Below are positions 27,801 through 43,000 of a stretch of 64,000 nucleotides of DNA, piece after piece. The position numbers were made by a program, and so were the translations under genes. Within the stretch, counting starts at the first letter, position 1, and every line of letters begins with the position of its first letter. The notes under the pieces were generated by a model, which had not been told where the DNA came from, searched no databases, and saw only the letters and a list, made by a program, of their open reading frames with translations. Where the stretch lies: the NCBI GenBank assembly GCA_031841125.1, contig JAJSSI010000052.1, positions 20,293-84,292 of the forward strand. The letters run 5' to 3'. The DNA comes from Acanthococcus lagerstroemiae (Eukaryota > Arthropoda > Insecta > Hemiptera > Eriococcidae).

Positions 27801-28029
27801 TGATGTATAGTATGGAGAAATTTTCAAAATTTGAGAAAATCAAAAATTTCGAATTCATGAGTGTTTCTTACTCAATTTTTCACGCTGAGTTCGAATTCGC
27901 TGTTGCAATTTGGCGGCGACCCTCCGTTCCCGAGATACCCTCGAAAAAGTTGGAAAAATTGATCAATTTGGGTCAAAAAATGACTCTAGCTCAATTTTGA
28001 CAACGGATTCGAATTCGTCTCGAAAAATT
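12849..28029. repeat. Zone 2: nearly homogeneous, units 45-96
   Basis: Fifty-two units, 3 bp short of 52 x 292. The three deviations are all the same change, contraction of the C4 tract at unit 50-53 to C3. They lie at about 12,898-12,900 (unit 45), 14,941-14,943 (unit 52) and 15,816-15,818 (unit 55). Units 56-96, about 12 kb, again look identical to the reference. Confidence 0.92.
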
Positions 28030-31000
28030 GACTAACTAGCACCAGCCCCGACGCCGTAGCTCTCCGAAAATTTTTTCGCCCAAAAAAATGCATGATGTAT
28101 AGTATGGAGAAATTTTCAAAATTTGAGAAAATCAAAAATTTCGAATTCATGAGTGTTTCTTACTCAATTTTTCACGCTGAGTTCGAATTCGCTGTTGCAA
28201 TTTGGCGGCGACCCTCCGTTCCCGAGATACCCTCGAAAAAGTTGGAAAAATTGATCAATTTGGGTCAAAAAATGACTCTAGCTCAATTTTGACAACGGAT
28301 TCGAATTCGTCTCGAAAAATTGACTAACTAGCACCAGCCCCGACGCCGTAGCTCTCCGAAAATTTTTTCGCCCCAAAAAATGCATGATGTATAGTATGGA
28401 GAAATTTTCAAAATTTGAGAAAATCAAAAATTTCGAATTCATGAGTGTTTCTTACTCAATTTTTCACGCTGAGTTCGAATTCGCTGTTGCAATTTGGCGG
28501 CGACCCTCCGTTCCCGAGATACCCTCGAAAAAGTTGGAAAAATTGATCAATTTGGGTCAAAAAATGACTCTAGCTCAATTTTGACAACGGATTCGAATTC
28601 GTCTCGAAAAATTGACTAACTAGCACCAGCCCCGACGCCGTAGCTCTCCGAAAATTTTTTCGCCCCAAAAAATGCATGATGTATAGTATGGAGAAATTTT
28701 CAAAATTTGAGAAAATCAAAAATTTCGAATTCATGAGTGTTTCTTACTCAATTTTTCACGCTGAGTTCGAATTCGCTGTTGCAATTTGGCGGCGACCCTC
28801 CGTTCCGAGATACCCTCGAAAAAGTTGGAAAAATTGATCAATTTGGGTCAAAAAATGACTCTAGCTCAATTTTGACAACGGATTCGAATTCGTCTCGAAA
28901 AATTGACTAACTAGCACCAGCCCCGACGCCGTAGCTCTCCGAAAATTTTTTCGCCCCAAAAAATGCATGATGTATAGTATGGAGAAATTTTCAAAATTTG
29001 AGAAAATCAAAAATTTCGAATTCATGAGTGTTTCTTACTCAATTTTTCACGCTGAGTTCGAATTCGCTGTTGCAATTTGGCGGCGACCCTCCGTTCCCGA
29101 GATACCCTCGAAAAAGTTGGAAAAATTGATCAATTTGGGTCAAAAAATGACTCTAGCTCAATTTTGACAACGGATTCGAATTCGTCTCGAAAAATTGACT
29201 AACTAGCACCAGCCCCGACGCCGTAGCTCTCCGAAAATTTTTTCGCCCCAAAAAATGCATGATGTATAGTATGGAGAAATTTTCAAAATTTGAGAAAATC
29301 AAAAATTTCGAATTCATGAGTGTTTCTTACTCAATTTTTCACGCTGAGTTCGAATTCGCTGTTGCAATTTGGCGGCGACCCTCCGTTCCCGAGATACCCT
29401 CGAAAAAGTTGGAAAAATTGATCAATTTGGGTCAAAAAATGACTCTAGCTCAATTTTGACAACGGATTCGAATTCGTCTCGAAAAATTGACTAACTAGCA
29501 CCAGCCCCGACGCCGTAGCTCTCCGAAAATTTTTTCGCCCCAAAAAATGCATGATGTATAGTATGGAGAAATTTTCAAAATTTGAGAAAATCAAAAATTT
29601 CGAATTCATGAGTGTTTCTTACTCAATTTTTCACGCTGAGTTCGAATTCGCTGTTGCAATTTGGCGGCGACCCTCCGTTCCCGAGATACCCTCGAAAAAG
29701 TTGGAAAAATTGATCAATTTGGGTCAAAAAATGACTCTAGCTCAATTTTGACAACGGATTCGAATTCGTCTCGAAAAATTGACTAACTAGCACCAGCCCC
29801 GACGCCGTAGCTCTCCGAAAATTTTTTCGCCCCAAAAAATGCATGATGTATAGTATGGAGAAATTTTCAAAATTTGAGAAAATCAAAAATTTCGAATTCA
29901 TGAGTGTTTCTTACTCAATTTTTCACGCTGAGTTCGAATTCGCTGTTGCAATTTGGCGGCGACCCTCCGTTCCCGAGATACCCTCGAAAAAGTTGGAAAA
30001 ATTGATCAATTTGGGTCAAAAAATGACTCTAGCTCAATTTTGACAACGGATTCGAATTCGTCTCGAAAAATTGACTAACTAGCACCAGCCCCGACGCCGT
30101 AGCTCTCCGAAAATTTTTTCGCCCCAAAAAATGCATGATGTATAGTATGGAGAAATTTTCAAAATTTGAGAAAATCAAAAATTTCGAATTCATGAGTGTT
30201 TCTTACTCAATTTTTCACGCTGAGTTCGAATTCGCTGTTGCAATTTGGCGGCGACCCTCCGTTCCCGAGATACCCTCGAAAAAGTTGGAAAAATTGATCA
30301 ATTTGGGTCAAAAAATGACTCTAGCTCAATTTTGACAACGGATTCGAATTCGTCTCGAAAAATTGACTAACTAGCACCAGCCCCGACGCCGTAGCTCTCC
30401 GAAAATTTTTTCGCCCCAAAAAATGCATGATGTATAGTATGGAGAAATTTTCAAAATTTGAGAAAATCAAAAATTTCGAATTCATGAGTGTTTCTTACTC
30501 AATTTTTCACGCTGAGTTCGAATTCGCTGTTGCAATTTGGCGGCGACCCTCCGTTCCCGAGATACCCTCGAAAAAGTTGGAAAAATTGATCAATTTGGGT
30601 CAAAAAATGACTCTAGCTCAATTTTGACAACGGATTCGAATTCGTCTCGAAAAATTGACTAACTAGCACCAGCCCCGACGCCGTAGCTCTCCGAAAATTT
30701 TTTCGCCCCAAAAAATGCATGATGTATAGTATGGAGAAATTTTCAAAATTTGAGAAAATCAAAAATTTCGAATTCATGAGTGTTTCTTACTCAATTTTTC
30801 ACGCTGAGTTCGAATTCGCTGTTGCAATTTGGCGGCGACCCTCCGTTCCCGAGATACCCTCGAAAAAGTTGGAAAAATTGATCAATTTGGGTCAAAAAAT
30901 GACTCTAGCTCAATTTTGACAACGGATTCGAATTCGTCTCGAAAAATTGACTAACTAGCACCAGCCCCGACGCCGTAGCTCTCCGAAAATTTTTTCGCCC

Positions 31001-34000
31001 CAAAAAATGCATGATGTATAGTATGGAGAAATTTTCAAAATTTGAGAAAATCAAAAATTTCGAATTCATGAGTGTTTCTTACTCAATTTTTCACGCTGAG
31101 TTCGAATTCGCTGTTGCAATTTGGCGGCGACCCTCCGTTCCCGAGATACCCTCGAAAAAGTTGGAAAAATTGATCAATTTGGGTCAAAAAATGACTCTAG
31201 CTCAATTTTGACAACGGATTCGAATTCGTCTCGAAAAATTGACTAACTAGCACCAGCCCCGACGCCGTAGCTCTCCGAAAATTTTTTCGCCCCAAAAAAT
31301 GCATGATGTATAGTATGGAGAAATTTTCAAAATTTGAGAAAATCAAAAATTTCGAATTCATGAGTGTTTCTTACTCAATTTTTCACGCTGAGTTCGAATT
31401 CGCTGTTGCAATTTGGCGGCGACCCTCCGTTCCCGAGATACCCTCGAAAAAGTTGGAAAAATTGATCAATTTGGGTCAAAAAATGACTCTAGCTCAATTT
31501 TGACAACGGATTCGAATTCGTCTCGAAAAATTGACTAACTAGCACCAGCCCCGACGCCGTAGCTCTCCGAAAATTTTTTCGCCCCAAAAAATGCATGATG
31601 TATAGTATGGAGAAATTTTCAAAATTTGAGAAAATCAAAAATTTCGAATTCATGAGTGTTTCTTACTCAATTTTTCACGCTGAGTTCGAATTCGCTGTTG
31701 CAATTTGGCGGCGACCCTCCGTTCCCGAGATACCCTCGAAAAAGTTGGAAAAATTGATCAATTTGGGTCAAAAAATGACTCTAGCTCAATTTTGACAACG
31801 GATTCGAATTCGTCTCGAAAAATTGACTAACTAGCACCAGCCCCGACGCCGTAGCTCTCCGAAAATTTTTTCGCCCCAAAAAATGCATGATGTATAGTAT
31901 GGAGAAATTTTCAAAATTTGAGAAAATCAAAAATTTCGAATTCATGAGTGTTTCTTACTCAATTTTTCACGCTGAGTTCGAATTCGCTGTTGCAATTTGG
32001 CGGCGACCCTCCGTTCCCGAGATACCCTCGAAAAAGTTGGAAAAATTGATCAATTTGGGTCAAAAAATGACTCTAGCTCAATTTTGACAACGGATTCGAA
32101 TTCGTCTCGAAAAATTGACTAACTAGCACCAGCCCCGACGCCGTAGCTCTCCGAAAATTTTTTCGCCCCAAAAAATGCATGATGTATAGTATGGAGAAAT
32201 TTTCAAAATTTGAGAAAATCAAAAATTTCGAATTCATGAGTGTTTCTTACTCAATTTTTCACGCTGAGTTCGAATTCGCTGTTGCAATTTGGCGGCGACC
32301 CTCCGTTCCCGAGATACCCTCGAAAAAGTTGGAAAAATTGATCAATTTGGGTCAAAAAATGACTCTAGCTCAATTTTGACAACGGATTCGAATTCGTCTC
32401 GAAAAATTGACTAACTAGCACCAGCCCCGACGCCGTAGCTCTCCGAAAATTTTTTCGCCCCAAAAAATGCATGATGTATAGTATGGAGAAATTTTCAAAA
32501 TTTGAGAAAATCAAAAATTTCGAATTCATGAGTGTTTCTTACTCAATTTTTCACGCTGAGTTCGAATTCGCTGTTGCAATTTGGCGGCGACCCTCCGTTC
32601 CCGAGATACCCTCGAAAAAGTTGGAAAAATTGATCAATTTGGGTCAAAAAATGACTCTAGCTCAATTTTGACAACGGATTCGAATTCGTCTCGAAAAATT
32701 GACTAACTAGCACCAGCCCCGACGCCGTAGCTCTCCGAAAATTTTTTCGCCCCAAAAAATGCATGATGTATAGTATGGAGAAATTTTCAAAATTTGAGAA
32801 AATCAAAAATTTCGAATTCATGAGTGTTTCTTACTCAATTTTTCACGCTGAGTTCGAATTCGCTGTTGCAATTTGGCGGCGACCCTCCGTTCCCGAGATA
32901 CCCTCGAAAAAGTTGGAAAAATTGATCAATTTGGGTCAAAAAATGACTCTAGCTCAATTTTGACAACGGATTCGAATTCGTCTCGAAAAATTGACTAACT
33001 AGCACCAGCCCCGACGCCGTAGCTCTCCGAAAATTTTTTCGCCCCAAAAAATGCATGATGTATAGTATGGAGAAATTTTCAAAATTTGAGAAAATCAAAA
33101 ATTTCGAATTCATGAGTGTTTCTTACTCAATTTTTCACGCTGAGTTCGAATTCGCTGTTGCAATTTGGCGGCGACCCTCCGTTCCCGAGATACCCTCGAA
33201 AAAGTTGGAAAAATTGATCAATTTGGGTCAAAAAATGACTCTAGCTCAATTTTGACAACGGATTCGAATTCGTCTCGAAAAATTGACTAACTAGCACCAG
33301 CCCCGACGCCGTAGCTCTCCGAAAATTTTTTCGCCCCAAAAAATGCATGATGTATAGTATGGAGAAATTTTCAAAATTTGAGAAAATCAAAAATTTCGAA
33401 TTCATGAGTGTTTCTTACTCAATTTTTCACGCTGAGTTCGAATTCGCTGTTGCAATTTGGCGGCGACCCTCCGTTCCCGAGATACCCTCGAAAAAGTTGG
33501 AAAAATTGATCAATTTGGGTCAAAAAATGACTCTAGCTCAATTTTGACAACGGATTCGAATTCGTCTCGAAAAATTGACTAACTAGCACCAGCCCCGACG
33601 CCGTAGCTCTCCGAAAATTTTTTCGCCCCAAAAAATGCATGATGTATAGTATGGAGAAATTTTCAAAATTTGAGAAAATCAAAAATTTCGAATTCATGAG
33701 TGTTTCTTACTCAATTTTTCACGCTGAGTTCGAATTCGCTGTTGCAATTTGGCGGCGACCCTCCGTTCCCGAGATACCCTCGAAAAAGTTGGAAAAATTG
33801 ATCAATTTGGGTCAAAAAATGACTCTAGCTCAATTTTGACAACGGATTCGAATTCGTCTCGAAAAATTGACTAACTAGCACCAGCCCCGACGCCGTAGCT
33901 CTCCGAAAATTTTTTCGCCCCAAAAAATGCATGATGTATAGTATGGAGAAATTTTCAAAATTTGAGAAAATCAAAAATTTCGAATTCATGAGTGTTTCTT

Positions 34001-37000
34001 ACTCAATTTTTCACGCTGAGTTCGAATTCGCTGTTGCAATTTGGCGGCGACCCTCCGTTCCCGAGATACCCTCGAAAAAGTTGGAAAAATTGATCAATTT
34101 GGGTCAAAAAATGACTCTAGCTCAATTTTGACAACGGATTCGAATTCGTCTCGAAAAATTGACTAACTAGCACCAGCCCCGACGCCGTAGCTCTCCGAAA
34201 ATTTTTTCGCCCCAAAAAATGCATGATGTATAGTATGGAGAAATTTTCAAAATTTGAGAAAATCAAAAATTTCGAATTCATGAGTGTTTCTTACTCAATT
34301 TTTCACGCTGAGTTCGAATTCGCTGTTGCAATTTGGCGGCGACCCTCCGTTCCCGAGATACCCTCGAAAAAGTTGGAAAAATTGATCAATTTGGGTCAAA
34401 AAATGACTCTAGCTCAATTTTGACAACGGATTCGAATTCGTCTCGAAAAATTGACTAACTAGCACCAGCCCCGACGCCGTAGCTCTCCGAAAATTTTTTC
34501 GCCCCAAAAAATGCATGATGTATAGTATGGAGAAATTTTCAAAATTTGAGAAAATCAAAAATTTCGAATTCATGAGTGTTTCTTACTCAATTTTTCACGC
34601 TGAGTTCGAATTCGCTGTTGCAATTTGGCGGCGACCCTCCGTTCCCGAGATACCCTCGAAAAAGTTGGAAAAATTGATCAATTTGGGTCAAAAAATGACT
34701 CTAGCTCAATTTTGACAACGGATTCGAATTCGTCTCGAAAAATTGACTAACTAGCACCAGCCCCGACGCCGTAGCTCTCCGAAAATTTTTTCGCCCCAAA
34801 AAATGCATGATGTATAGTATGGAGAAATTTTCAAAATTTGAGAAAATCAAAAATTTCGAATTCATGAGTGTTTCTTACTCAATTTTTCACGCTGAGTTCG
34901 AATTCGCTGTTGCAATTTGGCGGCGACCCTCCGTTCCGAGATACCCTCGAAAAAGTTGGAAAAATTGATCAATTTGGGTCAAAAAATGACTCTAGCTCAA
35001 TTTTGACAACGGATTCGAATTCGTCTCGAAAAATTGACTAACTAGCACCAGCCCCGACGCCGTAGCTCTCCGAAAATTTTTTCGCCCCAAAAAATGCATG
35101 ATGTATAGTATGGAGAAATTTTCAAAATTTGAGAAAATCAAAAATTTCGAATTCATGAGTGTTTCTTACTCAATTTTTCACGCTGAGTTCGAATTCGCTG
35201 TTGCAATTTGGCGGCGACCCTCCGTTCCCGAGATACCCTCGAAAAAGTTGGAAAAATTGATCAATTTGGGTCAAAAAATGACTCTAGCTCAATTTTGACA
35301 ACGGATTCGAATTCGTCTCGAAAAATTGACTAACTAGCACCAGCCCCGACGCCGTAGCTCTCCGAAAATTTTTTCGCCCCAAAAAATGCATGATGTATAG
35401 TATGGAGAAATTTTCAAAATTTGAGAAAATCAAAAATTTCGAATTCATGAGTGTTTCTTACTCAATTTTTCACGCTGAGTTCGAATTCGCTGTTGCAATT
35501 TGGCGGCGACCCTCCGTTCCCGAGATACCCTCGAAAAAGTTGGAAAAATTGATCAATTTGGGTCAAAAAATGACTCTAGCTCAATTTTGACAACGGATTC
35601 GAATTCGTCTCGAAAAATTGACTAACTAGCACCAGCCCCGACGCCGTAGCTCTCCGAAAATTTTTTCGCCCCAAAAAATGCATGATGTATAGTATGGAGA
35701 AATTTTCAAAATTTGAGAAAATCAAAAATTTCGAATTCATGAGTGTTTCTTACTCAATTTTTCACGCTGAGTTCGAATTCGCTGTTGCAATTTGGCGGCG
35801 ACCCTCCGTTCCCGAGATACCCTCGAAAAAGTTGGAAAAATTGATCAATTTGGGTCAAAAAATGACTCTAGCTCAATTTTGACAACGGATTCGAATTCGT
35901 CTCGAAAAATTGACTAACTAGCACCAGCCCCGACGCCGTAGCTCTCCGAAAATTTTTTCGCCCCAAAAAATGCATGATGTATAGTATGGAGAAATTTTCA
36001 AAATTTGAGAAAATCAAAAATTTCGAATTCATGAGTGTTTCTTACTCAATTTTTCACGCTGAGTTCGAATTCGCTGTTGCAATTTGGCGGCGACCCTCCG
36101 TTCCCGAGATACCCTCGAAAAAGTTGGAAAAATTGATCAATTTGGGTCAAAAAATGACTCTAGCTCAATTTTGACAACGGATTCGAATTCGTCTCGAAAA
36201 ATTGACTAACTAGCACCAGCCCCGACGCCGTAGCTCTCCGAAAATTTTTTCGCCCCAAAAAATGCATGATGTATAGTATGGAGAAATTTTCAAAATTTGA
36301 GAAAATCAAAAATTTCGAATTCATGAGTGTTTCTTACTCAATTTTTCACGCTGAGTTCGAATTCGCTGTTGCAATTTGGCGGCGACCCTCCGTTCCCGAG
36401 ATACCCTCGAAAAAGTTGGAAAAATTGATCAATTTGGGTCAAAAAATGACTCTAGCTCAATTTTGACAACGGATTCGAATTCGTCTCGAAAAATTGACTA
36501 ACTAGCACCAGCCCCGACGCCGTAGCTCTCCGAAAATTTTTTCGCCCCAAAAAATGCATGATGTATAGTATGGAGAAATTTTCAAAATTTGAGAAAATCA
36601 AAAATTTCGAATTCATGAGTGTTTCTTACTCAATTTTTCACGCTGAGTTCGAATTCGCTGTTGCAATTTGGCGGCGACCCTCCGTTCCCGAGATACCTCG
36701 AAAAAGTTGGAAAAATTGATCAATTTGGGTCAAAAAATGACTCTAGCTCAATTTTGACAACGGATTCGAATTCGTCTCGAAAAATTGACTAACTAGCACC
36801 AGCCCCGACGCCGTAGCTCTCCGAAAATTTTTTCGCCCCAAAAAATGCATGATGTATAGTATGGAGAAATTTTCAAAATTTGAGAAAATCAAAAATTTCG
36901 AATTCATGAGTGTTTCTTACTCAATTTTTCACGCTGAGTTCGAATTCGCTGTTGCAATTTGGCGGCGACCCTCCGTTCCCGAGATACCCTCGAAAAAGTT

Positions 37001-40000
37001 GGAAAAATTGATCAATTTGGGTCAAAAAATGACTCTAGCTCAATTTTGACAACGGATTCGAATTCGTCTCGAAAAATTGACTAACTAGCACCAGCCCCGA
37101 CGCCGTAGCTCTCCGAAAATTTTTTCGCCCAAAAAATGCATGATGTATAGTATGGAGAAATTTTCAAAATTTGAGAAAATCAAAAATTTCGAATTCATGA
37201 GTGTTTCTTACTCAATTTTTCACGCTGAGTTCGAATTCGCTGTTGCAATTTGGCGGCGACCCTCCGTTCCCGAGATACCCTCGAAAAAGTTGGAAAAATT
37301 GATCAATTTGGGTCAAAAAATGACTCTAGCTCAATTTTGACAACGGATTCGAATTCGTCTCGAAAAATTGACTAACTAGCACCAGCCCCGACGCCGTAGC
37401 TCTCCGAAAATTTTTTCGCCCCAAAAAATGCATGATGTATAGTATGGAGAAATTTTCAAAATTTGAGAAAATCAAAAATTTCGAATTCATGAGTGTTTCT
37501 TACTCAATTTTTCACGCTGAGTTCGAATTCGCTGTTGCAATTTGGCGGCGACCCTCCGTTCCCGAGATACCCTCGAAAAAGTTGGAAAAATTGATCAATT
37601 TGGGTCAAAAAATGACTCTAGCTCAATTTTGACAACGGATTCGAATTCGTCTCGAAAAATTGACTAACTAGCACCAGCCCCGACGCCGTAGCTCTCCGAA
37701 AATTTTTTCGCCCCAAAAAATGCATGATGTATAGTATGGAGAAATTTTCAAAATTTGAGAAAATCAAAAATTTCGAATTCATGAGTGTTTCTTACTCAAT
37801 TTTTCACGCTGAGTTCGAATTCGCTGTTGCAATTTGGCGGCGACCCTCCGTTCCCGAGATACCTCGAAAAAGTTGGAAAAATTGATCAATTTGGGTCAAA
37901 AAATGACTCTAGCTCAATTTTGACAACGGATTCGAATTCGTCTCGAAAAATTGACTAACTAGCACCAGCCCGACGCCGTAGCTCTCCGAAAATTTTTTCG
38001 CCCCAAAAAATGCATGATGTATAGTATGGAGAAATTTTCAAAATTTGAGAAAATCAAAAATTTCGAATTCATGAGTGTTTCTTACTCAATTTTTCACGCT
38101 GAGTTCGAATTCGCTGTTGCAATTTGGCGGCGACCCTCCGTTCCCGAGATACCCTCGAAAAAGTTGGAAAAATTGATCAATTTGGGTCAAAAAATGACTC
38201 TAGCTCAATTTTGACAACGGATTCGAATTCGTCTCGAAAAATTGACTAACTAGCACCAGCCCCGACGCCGTAGCTCTCCGAAAATTTTTTCGCCCCAAAA
38301 AATGCATGATGTATAGTATGGAGAAATTTTCAAAATTTGAGAAAATCAAAAATTTCGAATTCATGAGTGTTTCTTACTCAATTTTTCACGCTGAGTTCGA
38401 ATTCGCTGTTGCAATTTGGCGGCGACCCTCCGTTCCCGAGATACCCTCGAAAAAGTTGGAAAAATTGATCAATTTGGGTCAAAAAATGACTCTAGCTCAA
38501 TTTTGACAACGGATTCGAATTCGTCTCGAAAAATTGACTAACTAGCACCAGCCCCGACGCCGTAGCTCTCCGAAAATTTTTTCGCCCCAAAAATGCATGA
38601 TGTATAGTATGGAGAAATTTTCAAAATTTGAGAAAATCAAAAATTTCGAATTCATGAGTGTTTCTTACTCAATTTTTCACGCTGAGTTCGAATTCGCTGT
38701 TGCAATTTGGCGGCGACCCTCCGTTCCCGAGATACCCTCGAAAAAGTTGGAAAAATTGATCAATTTGGGTCAAAAAATGACTCTAGCTCAATTTTGACAA
38801 CGGATTCGAATTCGTCTCGAAAAATTGACTAACTAGCACCAGCCCCGACGCCGTAGCTCTCCGAAAATTTTTTCGCCCCAAAAAATGCATGATGTATAGT
38901 ATGGAGAAATTTTCAAAATTTGAGAAAATCAAAAATTTCGAATTCATGAGTGTTTCTTACTCAATTTTTCACGCTGAGTTCGAATTCGCTGTTGCAATTT
39001 GGCGGCGACCCTCCGTTCCCGAGATACCCTCGAAAAAGTTGGAAAAATTGATCAATTTGGGTCAAAAAATGACTCTAGCTCAATTTTGACAACGGATTCG
39101 AATTCGTCTCGAAAAATTGACTAACTAGCACCAGCCCCGACGCCGTAGCTCTCCGAAAATTTTTTCGCCCCAAAAAATGCATGATGTATAGTATGGAGAA
39201 ATTTTCAAAATTTGAGAAAATCAAAAATTTCGAATTCATGAGTGTTTCTTACTCAATTTTTCACGCTGAGTTCGAATTCGCTGTTGCAATTTGGCGGCGA
39301 CCCTCCGTTCCCGAGATACCCTCGAAAAAGTTGGAAAAATTGATCAATTTGGGTCAAAAAATGACTCTAGCTCAATTTTGACAACGGATTCGAATTCGTC
39401 TCGAAAAATTGACTAACTAGCACCAGCCCCGACGCCGTAGCTCTCCGAAAATTTTTTCGCCCCAAAAAATGCATGATGTATAGTATGGAGAAATTTTCAA
39501 AATTTGAGAAAATCAAAAATTTCGAATTCATGAGTGTTTCTTACTCAATTTTTCACGCTGAGTTCGAATTCGCTGTTGCAATTTGGCGGCGACCCTCCGT
39601 TCCCGAGATACCCTCGAAAAAGTTGGAAAAATTGATCAATTTGGGTCAAAAAATGACTCTAGCTCAATTTTGACAACGGATTCGAATTCGTCTCGAAAAA
39701 TTGACTAACTAGCACCAGCCCGACGCCGTAGCTCTCCGAAAATTTTTTCGCCCCAAAAAATGCATGATGTATAGTATGGAGAAATTTTCAAAATTTGAGA
39801 AAATCAAAAATTTCGAATTCATGAGTGTTTCTTACTCAATTTTTCACGCTGAGTTCGAATTCGCTGTTGCAATTTGGCGGCGACCCTCCGTTCCCGAGAT
39901 ACCCTCGAAAAAGTTGGAAAAATTGATCAATTTGGGTCAAAAAATGACTCTAGCTCAATTTTGACAACGGATTCGAATTCGTCTCGAAAAATTGACTAAC

Positions 40001-43000
40001 TAGCACCAGCCCCGACGCCGTAGCTCTCCGAAAATTTTTTCGCCCCAAAAAATGCATGATGTATAGTATGGAGAAATTTTCAAAATTTGAGAAAATCAAA
40101 AATTTCGAATTCATGAGTGTTTCTTACTCAATTTTTCACGCTGAGTTCGAATTCGCTGTTGCAATTTGGCGGCGACCCTCCGTTCCCGAGATACCTCGAA
40201 AAAGTTGGAAAAATTGATCAATTTGGGTCAAAAAATGACTCTAGCTCAATTTTGACAACGGATTCGAATTCGTCTCGAAAAATTGACTAACTAGCACCAG
40301 CCCCGACGCCGTAGCTCTCCGAAAATTTTTTCGCCCCAAAAAATGCATGATGTATAGTATGGAGAAATTTTCAAAATTTGAGAAAATCAAAAATTTCGAA
40401 TTCATGAGTGTTTCTTACTCAATTTTTCACGCTGAGTTCGAATTCGCTGTTGCAATTTGGCGGCGACCCTCCGTTCCCGAGATACCTCGAAAAAGTTGGA
40501 AAAATTGATCAATTTGGGTCAAAAAATGACTCTAGCTCAATTTTGACAACGGATTCGAATTCGTCTCGAAAAATTGACTAACTAGCACCAGCCCCGACGC
40601 CGTAGCTCTCCGAAAATTTTTTCGCCCAAAAAATGCATGATGTATAGTATGGAGAAATTTTCAAAATTTGAGAAAATCAAAAATTTCGAATTCATGAGTG
40701 TTTCTTACTCAATTTTTCACGCTGAGTTCGAATTCGCTGTTGCAATTTGGCGGCGACCCTCCGTTCCCGAGATACCCTCGAAAAAGTTGGAAAAATTGAT
40801 CAATTTGGGTCAAAAAATGACTCTAGCTCAATTTTGACAACGGATTCGAATTCGTCTCGAAAAATTGACTAACTAGCACCAGCCCCGACGCCGTAGCTCT
40901 CCGAAAATTTTTTCGCCCCAAAAAATGCATGATGTATAGTATGGAGAAATTTTCAAAATTTGAGAAAATCAAAAATTTCGAATTCATGAGTGTTTCTTAC
41001 TCAATTTTTCACGCTGAGTTCGAATTCGCTGTTGCAATTTGGCGGCGACCCTCCGTTCCCGAGATACCCTCGAAAAAGTTGGAAAAATTGATCAATTTGG
41101 GTCAAAAAATGACTCTAGCTCAATTTTGACAACGGATTCGAATTCGTCTCGAAAAATTGACTAACTAGCACCAGCCCCGACGCCGTAGCTCTCCGAAAAT
41201 TTTTTCGCCCCAAAAAATGCATGATGTATAGTATGGAGAAATTTTCAAAATTTGAGAAAATCAAAAATTTCGAATTCATGAGTGTTTCTTACTCAATTTT
41301 TCACGCTGAGTTCGAATTCGCTGTTGCAATTTGGCGGCGACCCTCCGTTCCCGAGATACCCTCGAAAAAGTTGGAAAAATTGATCAATTTGGGTCAAAAA
41401 ATGACTCTAGCTCAATTTTGACAACGGATTCGAATTCGTCTCGAAAAATTGACTAACTAGCACCAGCCCCGACGCCGTAGCTCTCCGAAAATTTTTTCGC
41501 CCCAAAAAATGCATGATGTATAGTATGGAGAAATTTTCAAAATTTGAGAAAATCAAAAATTTCGAATTCATGAGTGTTTCTTACTCAATTTTTCACGCTG
41601 AGTTCGAATTCGCTGTTGCAATTTGGCGGCGACCCTCCGTTCCGAGATACCCTCGAAAAAGTTGGAAAAATTGATCAATTTGGGTCAAAAAATGACTCTA
41701 GCTCAATTTTGACAACGGATTCGAATTCGTCTCGAAAAATTGACTAACTAGCACCAGCCCCGACGCCGTAGCTCTCCGAAAATTTTTTCGCCCCAAAAAA
41801 TGCATGATGTATAGTATGGAGAAATTTTCAAAATTTGAGAAAATCAAAAATTTCGAATTCATGAGTGTTTCTTACTCAATTTTTCACGCTGAGTTCGAAT
41901 TCGCTGTTGCAATTTGGCGGCGACCCTCCGTTCCCGAGATACCCTCGAAAAAGTTGGAAAAATTGATCAATTTGGGTCAAAAAATGACTCTAGCTCAATT
42001 TTGACAACGGATTCGAATTCGTCTCGAAAAATTGACTAACTAGCACCAGCCCCGACGCCGTAGCTCTCCGAAAATTTTTTCGCCCCAAAAAATGCATGAT
42101 GTATAGTATGGAGAAATTTTCAAAATTTGAGAAAATCAAAAATTTCGAATTCATGAGTGTTTCTTACTCAATTTTTCACGCTGAGTTCGAATTCGCTGTT
42201 GCAATTTGGCGGCGACCCTCCGTTCCCGAGATACCTCGAAAAAGTTGGAAAAATTGATCAATTTGGGTCAAAAAATGACTCTAGCTCAATTTTGACAACG
42301 GATTCGAATTCGTCTCGAAAAATTGACTAACTAGCACCAGCCCCGACGCCGTAGCTCTCCGAAAATTTTTTCGCCCCAAAAAATGCATGATGTATAGTAT
42401 GGAGAAATTTTCAAAATTTGAGAAAATCAAAAATTTCGAATTCATGAGTGTTTCTTACTCAATTTTTCACGCTGAGTTCGAATTCGCTGTTGCAATTTGG
42501 CGGCGACCCTCCGTTCCCGAGATACCCTCGAAAAAGTTGGAAAAATTGATCAATTTGGGTCAAAAAATGACTCTAGCTCAATTTTGACAACGGATTCGAA
42601 TTCGTCTCGAAAAATTGACTAACTAGCACCAGCCCCGACGCCGTAGCTCTCCGAAAATTTTTTCGCCCCAAAAAATGCATGATGTATAGTATGGAGAAAT
42701 TTTCAAAATTTGAGAAAATCAAAAATTTCGAATTCATGAGTGTTTCTTACTCAATTTTTCACGCTGAGTTCGAATTCGCTGTTGCAATTTGGCGGCGACC
42801 CTCCGTTCCCGAGATACCCTCGAAAAAGTTGGAAAAATTGATCAATTTGGGTCAAAAAATGACTCTAGCTCAATTTTGACAACGGATTCGAATTCGTCTC
42901 GAAAAATTGACTAACTAGCACCAGCCCCGACGCCGTAGCTCTCCGAAAATTTTTTCGCCCCAAAAAATGCATGATGTATAGTATGGAGAAATTTTCAAAA